Positions 52,701-61,347 of a DNA stretch of 64,000 nucleotides are shown here, in pieces (the first letter of the stretch is position 1; each line of letters opens with the position of its first letter). A model generated the notes under the pieces. It worked only from the letters and a program-made list of their open reading frames with translations. It did not search any database and was not told the origin of the DNA. Source of the DNA: JAJXWB01 sp047605445. Lineage in GTDB: Bacteria; Pseudomonadota; Alphaproteobacteria; Rhizobiales; Beijerinckiaceae. Both the position numbers and the translations under genes were made by a program. Location: contig JASGFP010000004.1 of assembly GCA_047605445.1 (NCBI GenBank), positions 1-64,000 of the forward strand, written 5' to 3'.

Positions 52701-55285
52701 GACGGCGTCCGCCTGTCTTCTGTGCCTTCGGCCGCGACGATGCTGAGCTGTGGCTTGATGAAGCGCGCCGGAAAGATGCACGTCACCGCTGTGCCCTCGC
52801 CGGGCGCGGAATCGATATGAATCTTGCCGCCGTGCAGTTCGACCAGGGCCTTCACGATGGACAGACCGAGCCCGACGCCGCGATGGCGCGTTCCGATTGT
52901 GTGGCTCTTGAAGCGGTCGAACACCTTGTCGAGCACATCGGGCGGTATGCCGCGGCCATTGTCGGTCACCTTGAATGCAATCTCGTCGCCGCGTCGCAGC
53001 GCCGCCAGCGTCACGGTCTGGCCGGGCTCGGAAAAGCCGATCGCGTTCGACAGCAGATTGAAGAGAATCTGCCGCAGCCGCTTGGCGTCCGCGTGGAACG
53101 AACCGACGTCGTCGCGCGCTACGATCGACAGGTTGATGCCCGACTCGGACAAGCGGTCCTGAATGCCCGCGGCTGCGGCGCGCATCGTTTCGGCTACGTC
53201 CACGTCCTCCAGTTCGAGCTGCATCCCGTCCTTGTCGATCGTTGCGAGGTCGAGAATGTCGTTGATGATGGCGAGCAGCGCCGACGATGATTTCATCACA
53301 TAGCCGACATACTCGCGCTGGCGCGCGTTGAGCGGGCCGACGCTCTCGTCGTCGAGCAGCTGGATGAAGCCGATGATGTTGGTCAGCGGCGAACGCAATT
53401 CGTAGGAAATGTGGTGGACGAAATCGTTGCGCAGGTTCTCCGCATCGATCAGCGCCTGGTTGCGATCGGTGAGCGCGCGTTCGACGCTGACTTGCGCGGT
53501 CGCGTCGATGAAGGTGACCAGCGTGGCGCCGTCCGGCAGCGGCTGGGCGCCGCAATCGAGCACCAGCCCATCGGCGCGGGTCATGCGGAATGAATGGCCC
53601 ATGCGCTGTTCGTGCAGACCGGTCACGACTTCCCGAAGTTTGCCGAAGCCGCCTCCCGGGCCCGCCAGCGGCGCGCATTGCTGGGCGATGGCGTCGAAAT
53701 GCGGGTGGGAGACGAGGGCGGCGCCGTCGAGCCGCCACATCCGCGCGAAGGCGGGATTGTGCAGTTTGAGTTTGCCGTCCGTCCCAAACACGGCGACGCC
53801 CTCCTGCAGCGTGTCGAGCGTCTCGTTCTGCACGCTCATCATCTGCTTGAAGCGCGATTCGATCTCGAAGCGTTCGCTCACGTCGTCGTAGAGATAGGTG
53901 ACGCCGCCGTGCGGGCTCGGATTGGAGACGACGCGGAAGGTGCGGCCGCCCGGCACATACCACAGGTGTTCGCGCGTCTCCTGCGATTGGTAGGCCGACA
54001 TCAGGCCGGCCTTCCACGACCGGAAGTCGGCCTGTTCCGGCAGACGGCGTTCGGCGCGCAGCCGGTCGAGAATCTCCGGGTCGCTCGGGCTCTGGGCGAG
54101 GAAGTCCTGCGGCAGCTGCCAGAGTTGGCGATAGGCGGCATTGTGAAAGACGAGCCGCTTGCGTCCGTCGAAGATCGCCACCGCCGTGGGCAATTGGTCG
54201 AGCGTGCGTGTATGCGACTCCATCTGCTGTTCGAGATTGTCGCGCACGGCTTCCAGCTCGCTCAGATCCTGCGCGTAGCCGACCGAACCGCCGCGCGTCG
54301 GCACGTCGACGATGTCGAGCAGGCGCCGCGCGCCCGAAACCAGCCCCGGCTGGCGCGCGCGCCATGTCTCGCCGGCGCTCGTCGCGCGGCGGCTCGCTTC
54401 GCGCGAATCGCGGTCCAGCAGTTCCACGCTCTTGGCCACGGCTTCGGCGGGATCGTGCGCCTCGACAGCGCGCGCGTAGGCGGCGTTCACCCACGACAAT
54501 TTGCCTTCGTCGTCGCGGGTCCATACCGGCGCGGCGATGGAATCGAGCATGGCGCGAAGCGCGTCGGTCTGCGCGCCGAGTTCGGCGTGGCGCTGGCGCA
54601 GCGACAGCAGTTCGAGCCGGTCGCCGGAGACGTCGCGGATGCGCAGGACAGCGCGGCCGGCGATGGCGCGGCCGTCGGCTTCGAGATGGCGGCCGGCGAG
54701 CGACACCAGCGACATGCGAAAGCCCTCGCCGCGCCGGCGCAGGCGTTCCACGCAATCGTCCAGCCGTTGCGCCAGCGCCGGCTCGAGCCAGGCGCCGAAG
54801 CCGAGCACACGGCGCGGTACGGGCGCATCGGTCACAAGGCCGATCTCGCCCTCGATCTCCGGTTCGCCCGAGGCCGAGCCCCAGGCGACGATGATCTGCG
54901 GCTCGGCGGAGAGGAACACATGCGCTCGCTCGAGTTTCGCGCGCGCGGCCTCGAGCTCGGCCACCAGCGCGCTTTCACGCTGCGTCCATTGCTTGCGACC
55001 GGTCAGATGCAGCAGGGCGGTGATAGTCGCGAAAATGACGAGGCCGACGACCAGCGACACGCCCACGACATTGGATTCGTGCAACGGCTGATCGATCGCC
55101 TGCGCCAGCGCAGGCGCGGCCGTGGCGAGCGCAAGCCAGGAGGCGGTGGCGCACAGCGCGGAAGCGCGCCTGGCGAACGCTGCGCCGATGCGGCGAAAAC
55201 ATGCGAGAAAAGGCCTTTGCGGCGGGCTCTCGTCGGGCGGGCGCCTCAGCGCAATCACGAGGTGATCCTGCCGCCGCCGCCCCAT
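52697..55285 (-). CDS. divL: DivL-type PAS sensor pseudokinase (cell-cycle regulator)
   Basis: About 862 residues. The N-terminus has two hydrophobic segments (LCATASWLALATAAPALAQA; VVGVSLVVGLVIFATITALLHL), then a coiled coil, four PAS-like regions (one with TLDQLPTAVAIFDGRKRLVFHNAAYRQLW) and a histidine-kinase core. The phosphoacceptor box reads HHISYELRSP: the position normally His is Tyr (codon 53402-53404), the hallmark of DivL. N box (LLSNAIGFS), G1 (DNGRGIP) and G2 (GVGLGLSIVKAL) are intact. In Caulobacter DivL controls CckA and so CtrA phosphorylation. Start codons at 55291 and 55309 (TTG) are alternatives. It is the first gene of the leftward operon. Confidence 0.88.
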   Translation of the reverse strand: MGRRRQDHLVIALRRPPDESPPQRPFLACFRRIGAAFARRASALCATASWLALATAAPALAQAIDQPLHESNVVGVSLVVGLVIFATITALLHLTGRKQWTQRESALVAELEAARAKLERAHVFLSAEPQIIVAWGSASGEPEIEGEIGLVTDAPVPRRVLGFGAWLEPALAQRLDDCVERLRRRGEGFRMSLVSLAGRHLEADGRAIAGRAVLRIRDVSGDRLELLSLRQRHAELGAQTDALRAMLDSIAAPVWTRDDEGKLSWVNAAYARAVEAHDPAEAVAKSVELLDRDSREASRRATSAGETWRARQPGLVSGARRLLDIVDVPTRGGSVGYAQDLSELEAVRDNLEQQMESHTRTLDQLPTAVAIFDGRKRLVFHNAAYRQLWQLPQDFLAQSPSDPEILDRLRAERRLPEQADFRSWKAGLMSAYQSQETREHLWYVPGGRTFRVVSNPSPHGGVTYLYDDVSERFEIESRFKQMMSVQNETLDTLQEGVAVFGTDGKLKLHNPAFARMWRLDGAALVSHPHFDAIAQQCAPLAGPGGGFGKLREVVTGLHEQRMGHSFRMTRADGLVLDCGAQPLPDGATLVTFIDATAQVSVERALTDRNQALIDAENLRNDFVHHISYELRSPLTNIIGFIQLLDDESVGPLNARQREYVGYVMKSSSALLAIINDILDLATIDKDGMQLELEDVDVAETMRAAAAGIQDRLSESGINLSIVARDDVGSFHADAKRLRQILFNLLSNAIGFSEPGQTVTLAALRRGDEIAFKVTDNGRGIPPDVLDKVFDRFKSHTIGTRHRGVGLGLSIVKALVELHGGKIHIDSAPGEGTAVTCIFPARFIKPQLSIVAAEGTEDRRTPS

Positions 55286-55723
55286 TGCCATCCCCTGTTC
55301 GAGGCGCAAGCGAGCGCCGGCCGGTTCGCCGACAGCAAGAGCCTCCAGTCCGGCAGCGTCCGCCTCGCTGCCCGAATCAGTCCAATTTAGCCTTAGGCGA
55401 GGGTCCTGAGAAAGTGGTTAACGAGAGGGAAATTCGCCGTCTCCGCGGTCCCGGCATGTGGCCATCCAACTACGCCTGTCGGCATGGCTTCCGTTGTTTG
55501 ACAGTATACAGATTATATGGTCACCTTGCTTCCCACAGGATCGCGCCGCTACGGGACTGCATCTGTCGCCGCAGCGGCTTCGCGCGTAACATCCGAAACG
55601 GCTTCTGGAAGGACTGCGCGCCCGCGCCGCGGTCGGCGCGCGTTCAAACGGCAAGTGGATTAAAGCGTCGCCAAGGCCCTGCAACAGGCTCTGGAACAAC
55701 AGTCGCAGCAGGAGGGAACTGGT
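55286..55723. other. Regulatory region between divL and the gentisate dioxygenase gene
   Basis: This 438-bp divergent region holds no gene I can support. The open frames present are GC-rich and without ribosome sites. An AT-rich island at 55495-55525 contains the probable operator. Near divL the sequence GGTTAACGAG (about 55416-55425) carries a CtrA half-site-like TTAAC but no second half at N7. Confidence 0.5.
55499..55523. promoter_or_regulatory. Operator-like inverted repeat upstream of gentisate dioxygenase
   Basis: TGACAGTATA-N5-TATATGGTCA is an imperfect 25-bp inverted repeat (8 of 10 pairs). It includes GTATAC, a core often seen in FCD-type GntR operators, and overlaps a TTGACA hexamer at 55498-55503 that could be a -35 box. 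No matching -10 is clear at 17 bp. It lies 201 bp upstream of the dioxygenase start. Confidence 0.5.
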
Positions 55724-56767
55724 ATGTCGAAGCTCGGCACGCTCGAGGAGCTTCCGCTCGAATATCGCAACGGCCTGACGTCGCGGAATCTTGTGCCGCT
55801 CTGGCCAAATCTCCGCGCGGCGCTGCCTTACGATATTCCCTCGCGCCGCACCAAGCCGATGGTCTGGCGCTACGCCGACATCCGTCCGGAACTGCTCAAG
55901 GCCGGCGATCTCACGCCGATCGAGAAGGCCGAGCGCCGCGTGCTTGTGCTCGCCAACCCCGGCCTCGGGCTGGAGAACATGCAGGCGACGCCCTCGATCT
56001 ACATCGGCATGCAACTCATCCTGCCGCGCGAGACCGCGCCCAATCACAAGCACACGCCGAGCGCCGTGCGCTTCGTCGTGGAAGGCGAGGGTGGTTTCAC
56101 TGTCGTCGAAGGCGAAAAAATGCCGATGGAAAAGGGCGACCTCATCCTGACGCCCTCGGGCCTGTGGCACGAGCACGGCCACGAGGGAGCCGGCCCCGTC
56201 GTCTGGCTCGACGCGCTCGACCTGCCTATGGTCTTCGCGCTCGAAGCCTCCTATGCGCTCGACGGCGAACCGCAGACGGTGCGCAACCAGCCTGATTCCT
56301 CGCAGAGCCGTTACCGGCGCGCAGGCCTCGTGCCCTACGCCTCGCTGCGCGCACAGCGCCCGCGCTATCCGCTCTGCCGCTTCCCCTGGAAAGATACGCG
56401 CGCTGCATTGCAGGACCTCGCCACCGTGACGGACAAAGGCGAGCCCGTGCAGATCGCCTATGTGAACCCGGAAACCGGCGGCGAGTGCCTGCCGATCCTC
56501 GGATTCTCCGCGATCATGCTGCGCCCGGGCGAAACCATCCGCCCCGTCCGCCGCTCGGCCTCGGCGGTTCTGCATGTGGTGGAAGGCGAGGGGCAGGCGA
56601 AGATCGACGGCGTCGAACTGGATTGGGGCGGGCAGGACACGATGGCTGTGCCGACGCATGCGCGCGTCGAAATCACGAACCGGTCTCCATCGAAGCCCGC
56701 GTATCTATTCCAGGTGGACGATGCGCCGATGCAGAAGAAGCTTGGGTTCTTCGAGGAGTTTGGGTGA
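55724..56767 (+). CDS. Gentisate 1,2-dioxygenase
   Basis: A 347-residue bicupin Fe(II) ring-cleavage enzyme that opens gentisate to maleylpyruvate. Cupin 1 carries the metal ligands in PNHKHTPSAVRFVVEGEGGFTVVEGEK (H108, H110) and a third His in SGLWHEHGHEG (H149 or H151). Cupin 2 (IMLRPGETIRPVRRSASAVLHVVEGEG) lacks the His-x-His pair. The N-terminal LVPLWPNLRAALPYDIPSRRTKPMVWRYADIRP is family typical. The start has GGAGGGAAC nearby. Downstream pathway genes (maleylpyruvate isomerase, fumarylpyruvate hydrolase) are not in the window, so it stands alone here. Salicylate 1,2-dioxygenase is a close relative and cannot be excluded. Confidence 0.92.
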   Translation: MSKLGTLEELPLEYRNGLTSRNLVPLWPNLRAALPYDIPSRRTKPMVWRYADIRPELLKAGDLTPIEKAERRVLVLANPGLGLENMQATPSIYIGMQLILPRETAPNHKHTPSAVRFVVEGEGGFTVVEGEKMPMEKGDLILTPSGLWHEHGHEGAGPVVWLDALDLPMVFALEASYALDGEPQTVRNQPDSSQSRYRRAGLVPYASLRAQRPRYPLCRFPWKDTRAALQDLATVTDKGEPVQIAYVNPETGGECLPILGFSAIMLRPGETIRPVRRSASAVLHVVEGEGQAKIDGVELDWGGQDTMAVPTHARVEITNRSPSKPAYLFQVDDAPMQKKLGFFEEFG

Positions 56768-56778
56768 GCAGCTCCACT

Positions 56779-56888
56779 TCATGGCCGGGCTTGACCCGGC
56801 CATCCACGCGTTGCGGCTCTATCGTAGTCCGAGGAAGAAGCCTGCCCCATCCGCGTGGCGTGGATGCCCGGGACAAGCCCGGCCATGA
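56779..56888. repeat. REP-like palindromic element (110 bp)
   Basis: Arms TCATGGCCGGGCTTG...CCATCCACGC (56779-56809) and GCGTGGATG...CAAGCCCGGCCATGA (56858-56888) are inverted copies with few mismatches. It lies between the convergent 3' ends of the dioxygenase gene and nth. Confidence 0.85.
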
Positions 56889-56900
56889 CGGCTTAGTGCG

Positions 56901-57617
56901 TCAAATCGTCTTCTCCGAACTCGTGCACAAATCCGCGATCACGCAACGCGCGCATTCCGGTTTGCGCGCCTTGCACACATAGCGGCCGTGCAGGATCAGC
57001 CAGTGATGGGCATGCAGCAGAAATTCCTGCGGGATGATTTTCAATAGGCCGAGCTCCACTTCGAGCGGCGTCTTGCCGCGCGCCAGCGGAATGCGGTTCG
57101 AGACGCGGAACAGATGCGTGTCGATGGCGATGGTCGGCTCGCCGAAGGCGATGTTGCGCACGACGTTGGCGGTCTTGCGCCCCACGCCCGGCAACGCCTC
57201 CAGCGAGGCCGCGTCGCGCGGAACCTGCCCCCCGTGGCTGTCCACCAATATCTGCGACAGCGCGATCACATTTTTCGCCTTGCCGCGAAAGAGCCCGATG
57301 GTCTTGATGAAGTCGCGCACGTTTTCTTCGCCGAGCGCCAGCATTTTCTGCGGCGTGTCGGCGGCGGCGAACAGCCCGCGCGTCGCCTTGTTGACGCCGG
57401 CGTCGGTTGCCTGCGCCGACAGAACCACCGCCACGAGCAGTGTATAGGGGTTCACATATTCCAGTTCGCCCTTCGGCTCCGGGTTCGCCGCGCGCAGGCG
57501 CGTAAAAATCTCGCGGACGGTCGCCGGGTCGGCGTATTTCCGCCATGCCGGCTTTTTCGGCGCCGGCGGCTTTTTTGCGCGGGACGGCGTGGCCGTCGGC
57601 CTCTTCTTTTCCAGCAT
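56901..57617 (-). CDS. nth: Endonuclease III (base-excision repair glycosylase/lyase)
   Basis: A 238-residue enzyme that removes oxidised pyrimidines and nicks abasic sites. A Lys/Pro-rich 25-residue N-terminal extension precedes the glycosylase fold. The helix-hairpin-helix with the catalytic Lys is LPGVGRKTANVV, the catalytic Asp is in IDTHLFRVSNRI, and the C-terminal [4Fe-4S] loop has C-x6-C-x2-C-x5-C (from CKARKPEC). The start codon region overlaps the upstream frame of the divergent DUF2244 gene. A REP-like element follows its 3' end. Confidence 0.97.
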   Translation of the reverse strand: MLEKKRPTATPSRAKKPPAPKKPAWRKYADPATVREIFTRLRAANPEPKGELEYVNPYTLLVAVVLSAQATDAGVNKATRGLFAAADTPQKMLALGEENVRDFIKTIGLFRGKAKNVIALSQILVDSHGGQVPRDAASLEALPGVGRKTANVVRNIAFGEPTIAIDTHLFRVSNRIPLARGKTPLEVELGLLKIIPQEFLLHAHHWLILHGRYVCKARKPECARCVIADLCTSSEKTI

Positions 57618-57660
57618 GACGTTTTATATTGTCGGGGTCGCGTTCCCGCAAAGCAGTCCC

Positions 57661-58152
57661 ATGGCCGAAGCCTACGACAAGCCGATCTACGCCGTGCGGC
57701 TGCGTCCGCACCGCTCGCTGACGCGCGAGCAGGCGAATATGCTCGTCTTCGTCGTCAGCGCGGCGATCTGCGTCATCAGCCTGCCTTTCTTCTTTCTGGG
57801 CGCCTGGCCGATCATCGGTTTTCTCGGGCTGGATGCAGTTGGAATCTGGCTCGCCTTCACGCTCTCGTTTCGCGCCGCCCGCGCCTACGAGGATTTGCGC
57901 CTCACCTCGCTCGAACTGGCGCTCGACAAGGTTCCCGTGCGCGGCAAAACGCGCGAATTCCGCTTCAATCCGTTCTGGGTGCGGCTCGACCGCGCCGAGC
58001 ACGAGGAATTTGGCCTGCAGCGTCTGACGCTCGTCTCGCATGGCCGCAGCATCGAGTTTGGCGGTTTCTTGGGGCCTGAGCAGAAGGCCGAGGTCGCCGG
58101 GGATTTGTCGCTGGCGCTGGCGCGCGCCCGGCGGGGGCCTGACCTGTCGTAG
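57661..58152 (+). CDS. DUF2244 membrane protein
   Basis: A 163-residue protein with the DUF2244 layout: PIYAVRLRPHRSLTREQANMLV at the N-terminus, two transmembrane helices (FVVSAAICVISLPFFFLGAWPIIGFLGLDAVGIWLAFTLSF) and a C-terminal cytoplasmic domain with FNPFWVRLDR and GRSIEFGGFLGPEQKAEVAGDL. Function is unknown. The start at 57661 fits family length; ATG 57616 would add 15 residues and overlap nth. It is divergent from nth with only 43 bp between starts. Confidence 0.85.
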   Translation: MAEAYDKPIYAVRLRPHRSLTREQANMLVFVVSAAICVISLPFFFLGAWPIIGFLGLDAVGIWLAFTLSFRAARAYEDLRLTSLELALDKVPVRGKTREFRFNPFWVRLDRAEHEEFGLQRLTLVSHGRSIEFGGFLGPEQKAEVAGDLSLALARARRGPDLS

Positions 58153-58197
58153 GAATCGGGTGGCGACCGTCGCCCCGAACCGTCAGAATCGGACGAA

Positions 58198-59091
58198 ATG
58201 AGACGGAACCACGCCATGCTGCAACGCGCGAACCCCGAAACCTTCGCTCCTCTCGATCTCGCCGACGATTACGAGCGCGTGCGCGCTGCGATCGAATTCA
58301 TGACCAAGGCCTCCCGTCGGCAGCCGGAAGTCGAGGAGATCGCCGCTCATGTCGGCCTGTCCGGCTCGCATTTCCATCATCTGTTCAAGCGCTGGGCCGG
58401 GCTGACGCCGAAGGCCTTCCTGCAGGCCGTCACCATCGACCACGCCCGCGCTCTGTTGCGCGACAGCGCCAGCGTGCTCGACGCCTCCTATGAGGTCGGC
58501 TTGTCCGGTCCGGGCCGCCTGCACGATTTGTTCGTGGCGCACGAGGCGATGACTCCGGGCGACTTCAAGCGCGGCGGCGAGGGACTCGTCCTGCGCTACG
58601 GCTACCATCCCTCGCCCTTCGGCGAAGCCATCGCCGTCATCGCGCCGAAAGGTTTGGCGGGACTTGGCTGGGTCGACGCGGGTGACCGCAAGGCGGCGCT
58701 TGACGACATGATCCGACGCTGGCCCAACGCCCAATTCGTGGAAGACGACGAAGTGACCGAGCCCTATGTGCGGCGCGCCTTCGACGCCAGCGAATGGCGC
58801 CCGGACCGGCCGCTGCGTCTCGTGCTCATCGGCACGGATTTCGAACTGCGCGTCTGGGAGACGCTGCTTTCGATCCCGATGGGTCGTGCGACCACCTATT
58901 CCGATATCGCGCGCAAGCTCGGCAAGCCGCAGGCGGCGCGCGCGGTCGGCGCGGCTGTCGGCAAGAACCCGATCTCTTTCGTGGTGCCCTGCCATCGCGT
59001 GCTCGGCCGTTCCGGCGCCGTCACGGGCTACCACTGGGGCCTTGCCCGCAAACAGGCGATCATCGGCTGGGAGGCCGGCAAGAGCGCCTGA
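58198..59091 (+). CDS. AraC-type helix-turn-helix / O6-methylguanine-DNA methyltransferase fusion (Ada-like)
   Basis: A 297-residue repair protein. Residues 25-125 are an AraC-like DNA-binding domain (IAAHVGLSGSHFHHLFKRWAGLTPKAFL). Residues 130-297 are the methyltransferase, with the acceptor Cys in FVVPCHRVLG (C265), the Tyr/Arg helix RATTYSDIARKLGKPQAARAVG and GYHWGLARK. The N-terminal Cys4 phosphotriester sensor of E. coli Ada is absent, so methyl-triggered activation in the Ada manner is not expected. ATG 58216 is an alternative start. Its TGA abuts the MAPEG stop on the other strand. Confidence 0.93.
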   Translation: MRRNHAMLQRANPETFAPLDLADDYERVRAAIEFMTKASRRQPEVEEIAAHVGLSGSHFHHLFKRWAGLTPKAFLQAVTIDHARALLRDSASVLDASYEVGLSGPGRLHDLFVAHEAMTPGDFKRGGEGLVLRYGYHPSPFGEAIAVIAPKGLAGLGWVDAGDRKAALDDMIRRWPNAQFVEDDEVTEPYVRRAFDASEWRPDRPLRLVLIGTDFELRVWETLLSIPMGRATTYSDIARKLGKPQAARAVGAAVGKNPISFVVPCHRVLGRSGAVTGYHWGLARKQAIIGWEAGKSA

Positions 59092-59484
59092 TCAGAGGCC
59101 GGCCAGCGCCTTGGCGATGCCGAACAGCGCACCGACGAACAGCACGCCGGCGGCCGCCGCCTGGATCGCGAAACCGCGCCCGCGTTTCGCGGCGTCCTGC
59201 GAATAGGTGAGAATGTAGAGCGCGCGGCCGCCGATCCACACGAGGCCGATCAGCGCGGCCCAGCGGTCCGACAGGTAGAGCGCGAACAGCCACAGCGACG
59301 GCAGGAAGATCGGCATCCATTCCATCATGTTCTGATGGGCGCGGAAGATGCGCTCGAAATTCGGATCGCCGGTAATCGCCGGCGCCTTGATCTTGTAGGC
59401 GCCGCGCGCCTTGCCGACGTTGAAGTCGGCCCAGAAGTAGACGGCGATGGAAAGAAGCGTGACGAGCGCGGTCCAGTGCGGCAT
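59092..59484 (-). CDS. MAPEG family membrane protein
   Basis: A 130-residue protein with four hydrophobic helices. It matches the MAPEG pattern in the segment APAITGDPNFERIFRAHQNMMEWMPIFLPSLWLFALYL, where RAHQNxxE is the diagnostic block containing glutathione-contact residues. Members conjugate or isomerise lipophilic substrates with glutathione; the substrate here is unknown. The start at 59484 lies 2 bp after the queC stop, so the two genes share a transcript, though no functional link is obvious. Confidence 0.88.
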   Translation of the reverse strand: MPHWTALVTLLSIAVYFWADFNVGKARGAYKIKAPAITGDPNFERIFRAHQNMMEWMPIFLPSLWLFALYLSDRWAALIGLVWIGGRALYILTYSQDAAKRGRGFAIQAAAAGVLFVGALFGIAKALAGL

Positions 59485-59486
59485 GG

Positions 59487-60188
59487 CTATGTCCGTTTCC
59501 TCGTTGAAAATCTCGCGAACCCTTCGGCGCGCAGCCTGCACGCAGGACATTGCCCGCAGCCGCGTCCCCACTCATACAGTGCGCCGCGTTCGCCGAGATA
59601 GCAGGTGTGCGTGTCGGCGACGATCGTCTCGACCAGCGCCGCGCCGCCGATCTCCTGCGCCAGCGCCCATGTCTCCGCCTTGTCAATCCACATCAGCGGC
59701 GTCTCCAGCACGAAGCGGGAGTCCATGCCAATGTTGAGCGCGACCTGCATCGCCTTGATCGCATCGTCGCGGCAATCGGGATAGCCGGAGAAATCCGTCT
59801 CGCACATGCCGCCGACGATGTGCTGCAGACCGCGCCGGTAGGCGAGCGCGGCGGCGAAGGCGAGAAAGATGAGATTGCGGCCGGGCACGAACGTGTTGGG
59901 CAGGCCCTTCGCATCCGATTGAATCGCGATCTCGCGCGTCATCGCGGTGTCTGAGATCGCGCCGAGGGCGGAAAGGTCGAGCGTGTGATCCTCGCCGAGC
60001 CGTTCGCGCCACTTCGCTTTCAGGCTCACGAATTTATCGCGCACGATTCCGCGTTGTGCGAGCTCGATCGCATGGCGCTGGCCATAAGCGAAGCCGACCG
60101 TCTCGACGCGCTGGTAGCGTTCCAGCGCCCAGGCGAGACAGGTGGCCGAATCCTGTCCGCCGGAGAAAAGGACGAGGGCGGAGGTCAT
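59487..60188 (-). CDS. queC: 7-cyano-7-deazaguanine synthase QueC
   Basis: A 233-residue ATP-dependent enzyme that converts 7-carboxy-7-deazaguanine to preQ0 in queuosine biosynthesis. It has the P-loop-like ATP motif LVLFSGGQDSATCLAWAL, YGQRHAIEL, FVPGRNLIFL, GGMCETDFSGYPDCRDDAIKAMQVALNIG and the zinc Cys4 set at the C-terminus (TCYLGERG...GCGQCPACRLR). The start at 60188 is preferred; the upstream extension is not conserved. No other que gene is in the window. Confidence 0.97.
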   Translation of the reverse strand: MTSALVLFSGGQDSATCLAWALERYQRVETVGFAYGQRHAIELAQRGIVRDKFVSLKAKWRERLGEDHTLDLSALGAISDTAMTREIAIQSDAKGLPNTFVPGRNLIFLAFAAALAYRRGLQHIVGGMCETDFSGYPDCRDDAIKAMQVALNIGMDSRFVLETPLMWIDKAETWALAQEIGGAALVETIVADTHTCYLGERGALYEWGRGCGQCPACRLRAEGFARFSTRKRT

Positions 60189-60316
60189 GGGCGCGCCCCC
60201 TTCCGCCGCCGCGCAGAAGAAGGCGTCATGCGCAGCATGACGGATGTGGGCGGCGCGAATACGCAAAGCTTGAAAGCACTCGTGGCGCCCGCGCCCGACC
60301 TCGCTCCGCGAGGCCA

Positions 60317-60341
60317 CCCTCTCCCGCTGCGCGGGAGAGGG
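60317..60341. repeat. Short palindromic repeat between queC and nudC
   Basis: CCCTCTCCCGC pairs perfectly with GCGGGAGAGGG (11 bp, 3-nt loop). This CCCTCTCCCGC-type hairpin is common between genes in many alphaproteobacteria. It sits 23 bp after the nudC stop (minus strand) and may serve as its 3' hairpin. Confidence 0.65.
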
Positions 60342-60363
60342 CAGGTACGACGCAACGCCCTTC

Positions 60364-61347
60364 TCAAACCACCTCCCCGCGCGCCCACGAGGCGATCAGC
60401 TGATGCGCGATCGCCATCTTGGGCGGGCAGAAAAAGCCATCGAGCCGCCCATCCACAAGCTTCAGCGCGTCCTCGCGCGAAAACCAGCGGGCGTCGTCGA
60501 GTTCGGTGACGTCGATGGTGATCTTTTCGTCCTCCGCTTCCGCGAGGCAGCCGATCATGATCGAGCAGGGAAACGGCCACGGCTGAGAGGCCAAATAGGT
60601 CACGCGCCCGCAGGAAATGCCGGCCTCTTCCTTGATCTCGCGGCGCACGGCGTCCTCCAGCGTCTCGCCGCCTTCGACGAAGCCCGCGAGCGCAGAATAC
60701 ATGCCCTTGGGAAAGCGCGGCTGGCGGCCGAGCAGGCATTTGTCGCCGGAGACGGCGAGCATGATGACGACGGGATCGGTGCGCGGAAAATGCTCGGCCT
60801 TGCAGTTCGGGCACACCCGCTTCCAGCCTGCCGCGCCGGTCTGCGTTTCCGTCCCGCAATTGGAGCAGAAGCGGTGGCGCGAGTGCCAGTACATCAGGCT
60901 TTTCGCCTGCGCCAGACGGCCGGCGGTCTTGTCCGACACCATGCCCTGCATGACGATGGAGCGAAGGTCGGTGCGCACTTCCGCGCTCTTGCCCGCAGCC
61001 GGCGCCTCGTTGCGGTAGATGCGCTGCAATTGCTCGCGGCTCGGCCCCAGATCCTGCGGCGCGTCCTCGAGGAGAATCGAAAAGACGCCGCCGACGCCAT
61101 CATGGCCGAGAAACGCCGTCTCGCGCGCCGGCCCCATGCGCGCGGCTTCCGCGAAGGTGAAGAGCGAGCGATAGCCTTCGCTATCGCGCTCCAGAATCAC
61201 ATGCTCGCCGGCGATGACGAAGGTGCGCGCCTCGTGATGCGCGCGCAGCGTCTCGATATGGCCGGAATCGTCGCGCTTGTCCGACATGCGGTCGAGATCG
61301 TTGGCCGAATAGCCCGTGCGGGCCGAAAGCTCCTTGCGCGCCGCCAT
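60364..61347 (-). CDS. nudC: NADH pyrophosphatase NudC (Nudix)
   Basis: A 327-residue Nudix hydrolase that cleaves NADH and removes NAD caps from RNA. The N-terminal domain is followed by a zinc ribbon (RFCSNCGTET...RVCPNCKAEHFPR), then the Nudix box GFVEGGETLEDAVRREIKEEAGI and the NudC signature SQPWPFPCSIMIG (family SQPWPFPxS). The start at 61347 is preceded by AGGAA; the upstream frame extension is not conserved. It is divergent from the transglycosylase gene. Confidence 0.96.
   Translation of the reverse strand: MAARKELSARTGYSANDLDRMSDKRDDSGHIETLRAHHEARTFVIAGEHVILERDSEGYRSLFTFAEAARMGPARETAFLGHDGVGGVFSILLEDAPQDLGPSREQLQRIYRNEAPAAGKSAEVRTDLRSIVMQGMVSDKTAGRLAQAKSLMYWHSRHRFCSNCGTETQTGAAGWKRVCPNCKAEHFPRTDPVVIMLAVSGDKCLLGRQPRFPKGMYSALAGFVEGGETLEDAVRREIKEEAGISCGRVTYLASQPWPFPCSIMIGCLAEAEDEKITIDVTELDDARWFSREDALKLVDGRLDGFFCPPKMAIAHQLIASWARGEVV

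Noticed and set aside
51168..54755. A 1195-codon minus frame reading through tsaE-amgK into the divL region
   Set aside because: The N-terminal 685 codons are an out-of-frame reading of divL; the real gene starts at the ATG at 52700.
53594..55390. Plus-strand open frame of 598 codons opposite divL
   Set aside because: Shadow of divL with no family similarity.
55416..55425. CtrA site upstream of divL
   Set aside because: Only a single TTAAC is present; no second half-site at the required 7-nt spacing.
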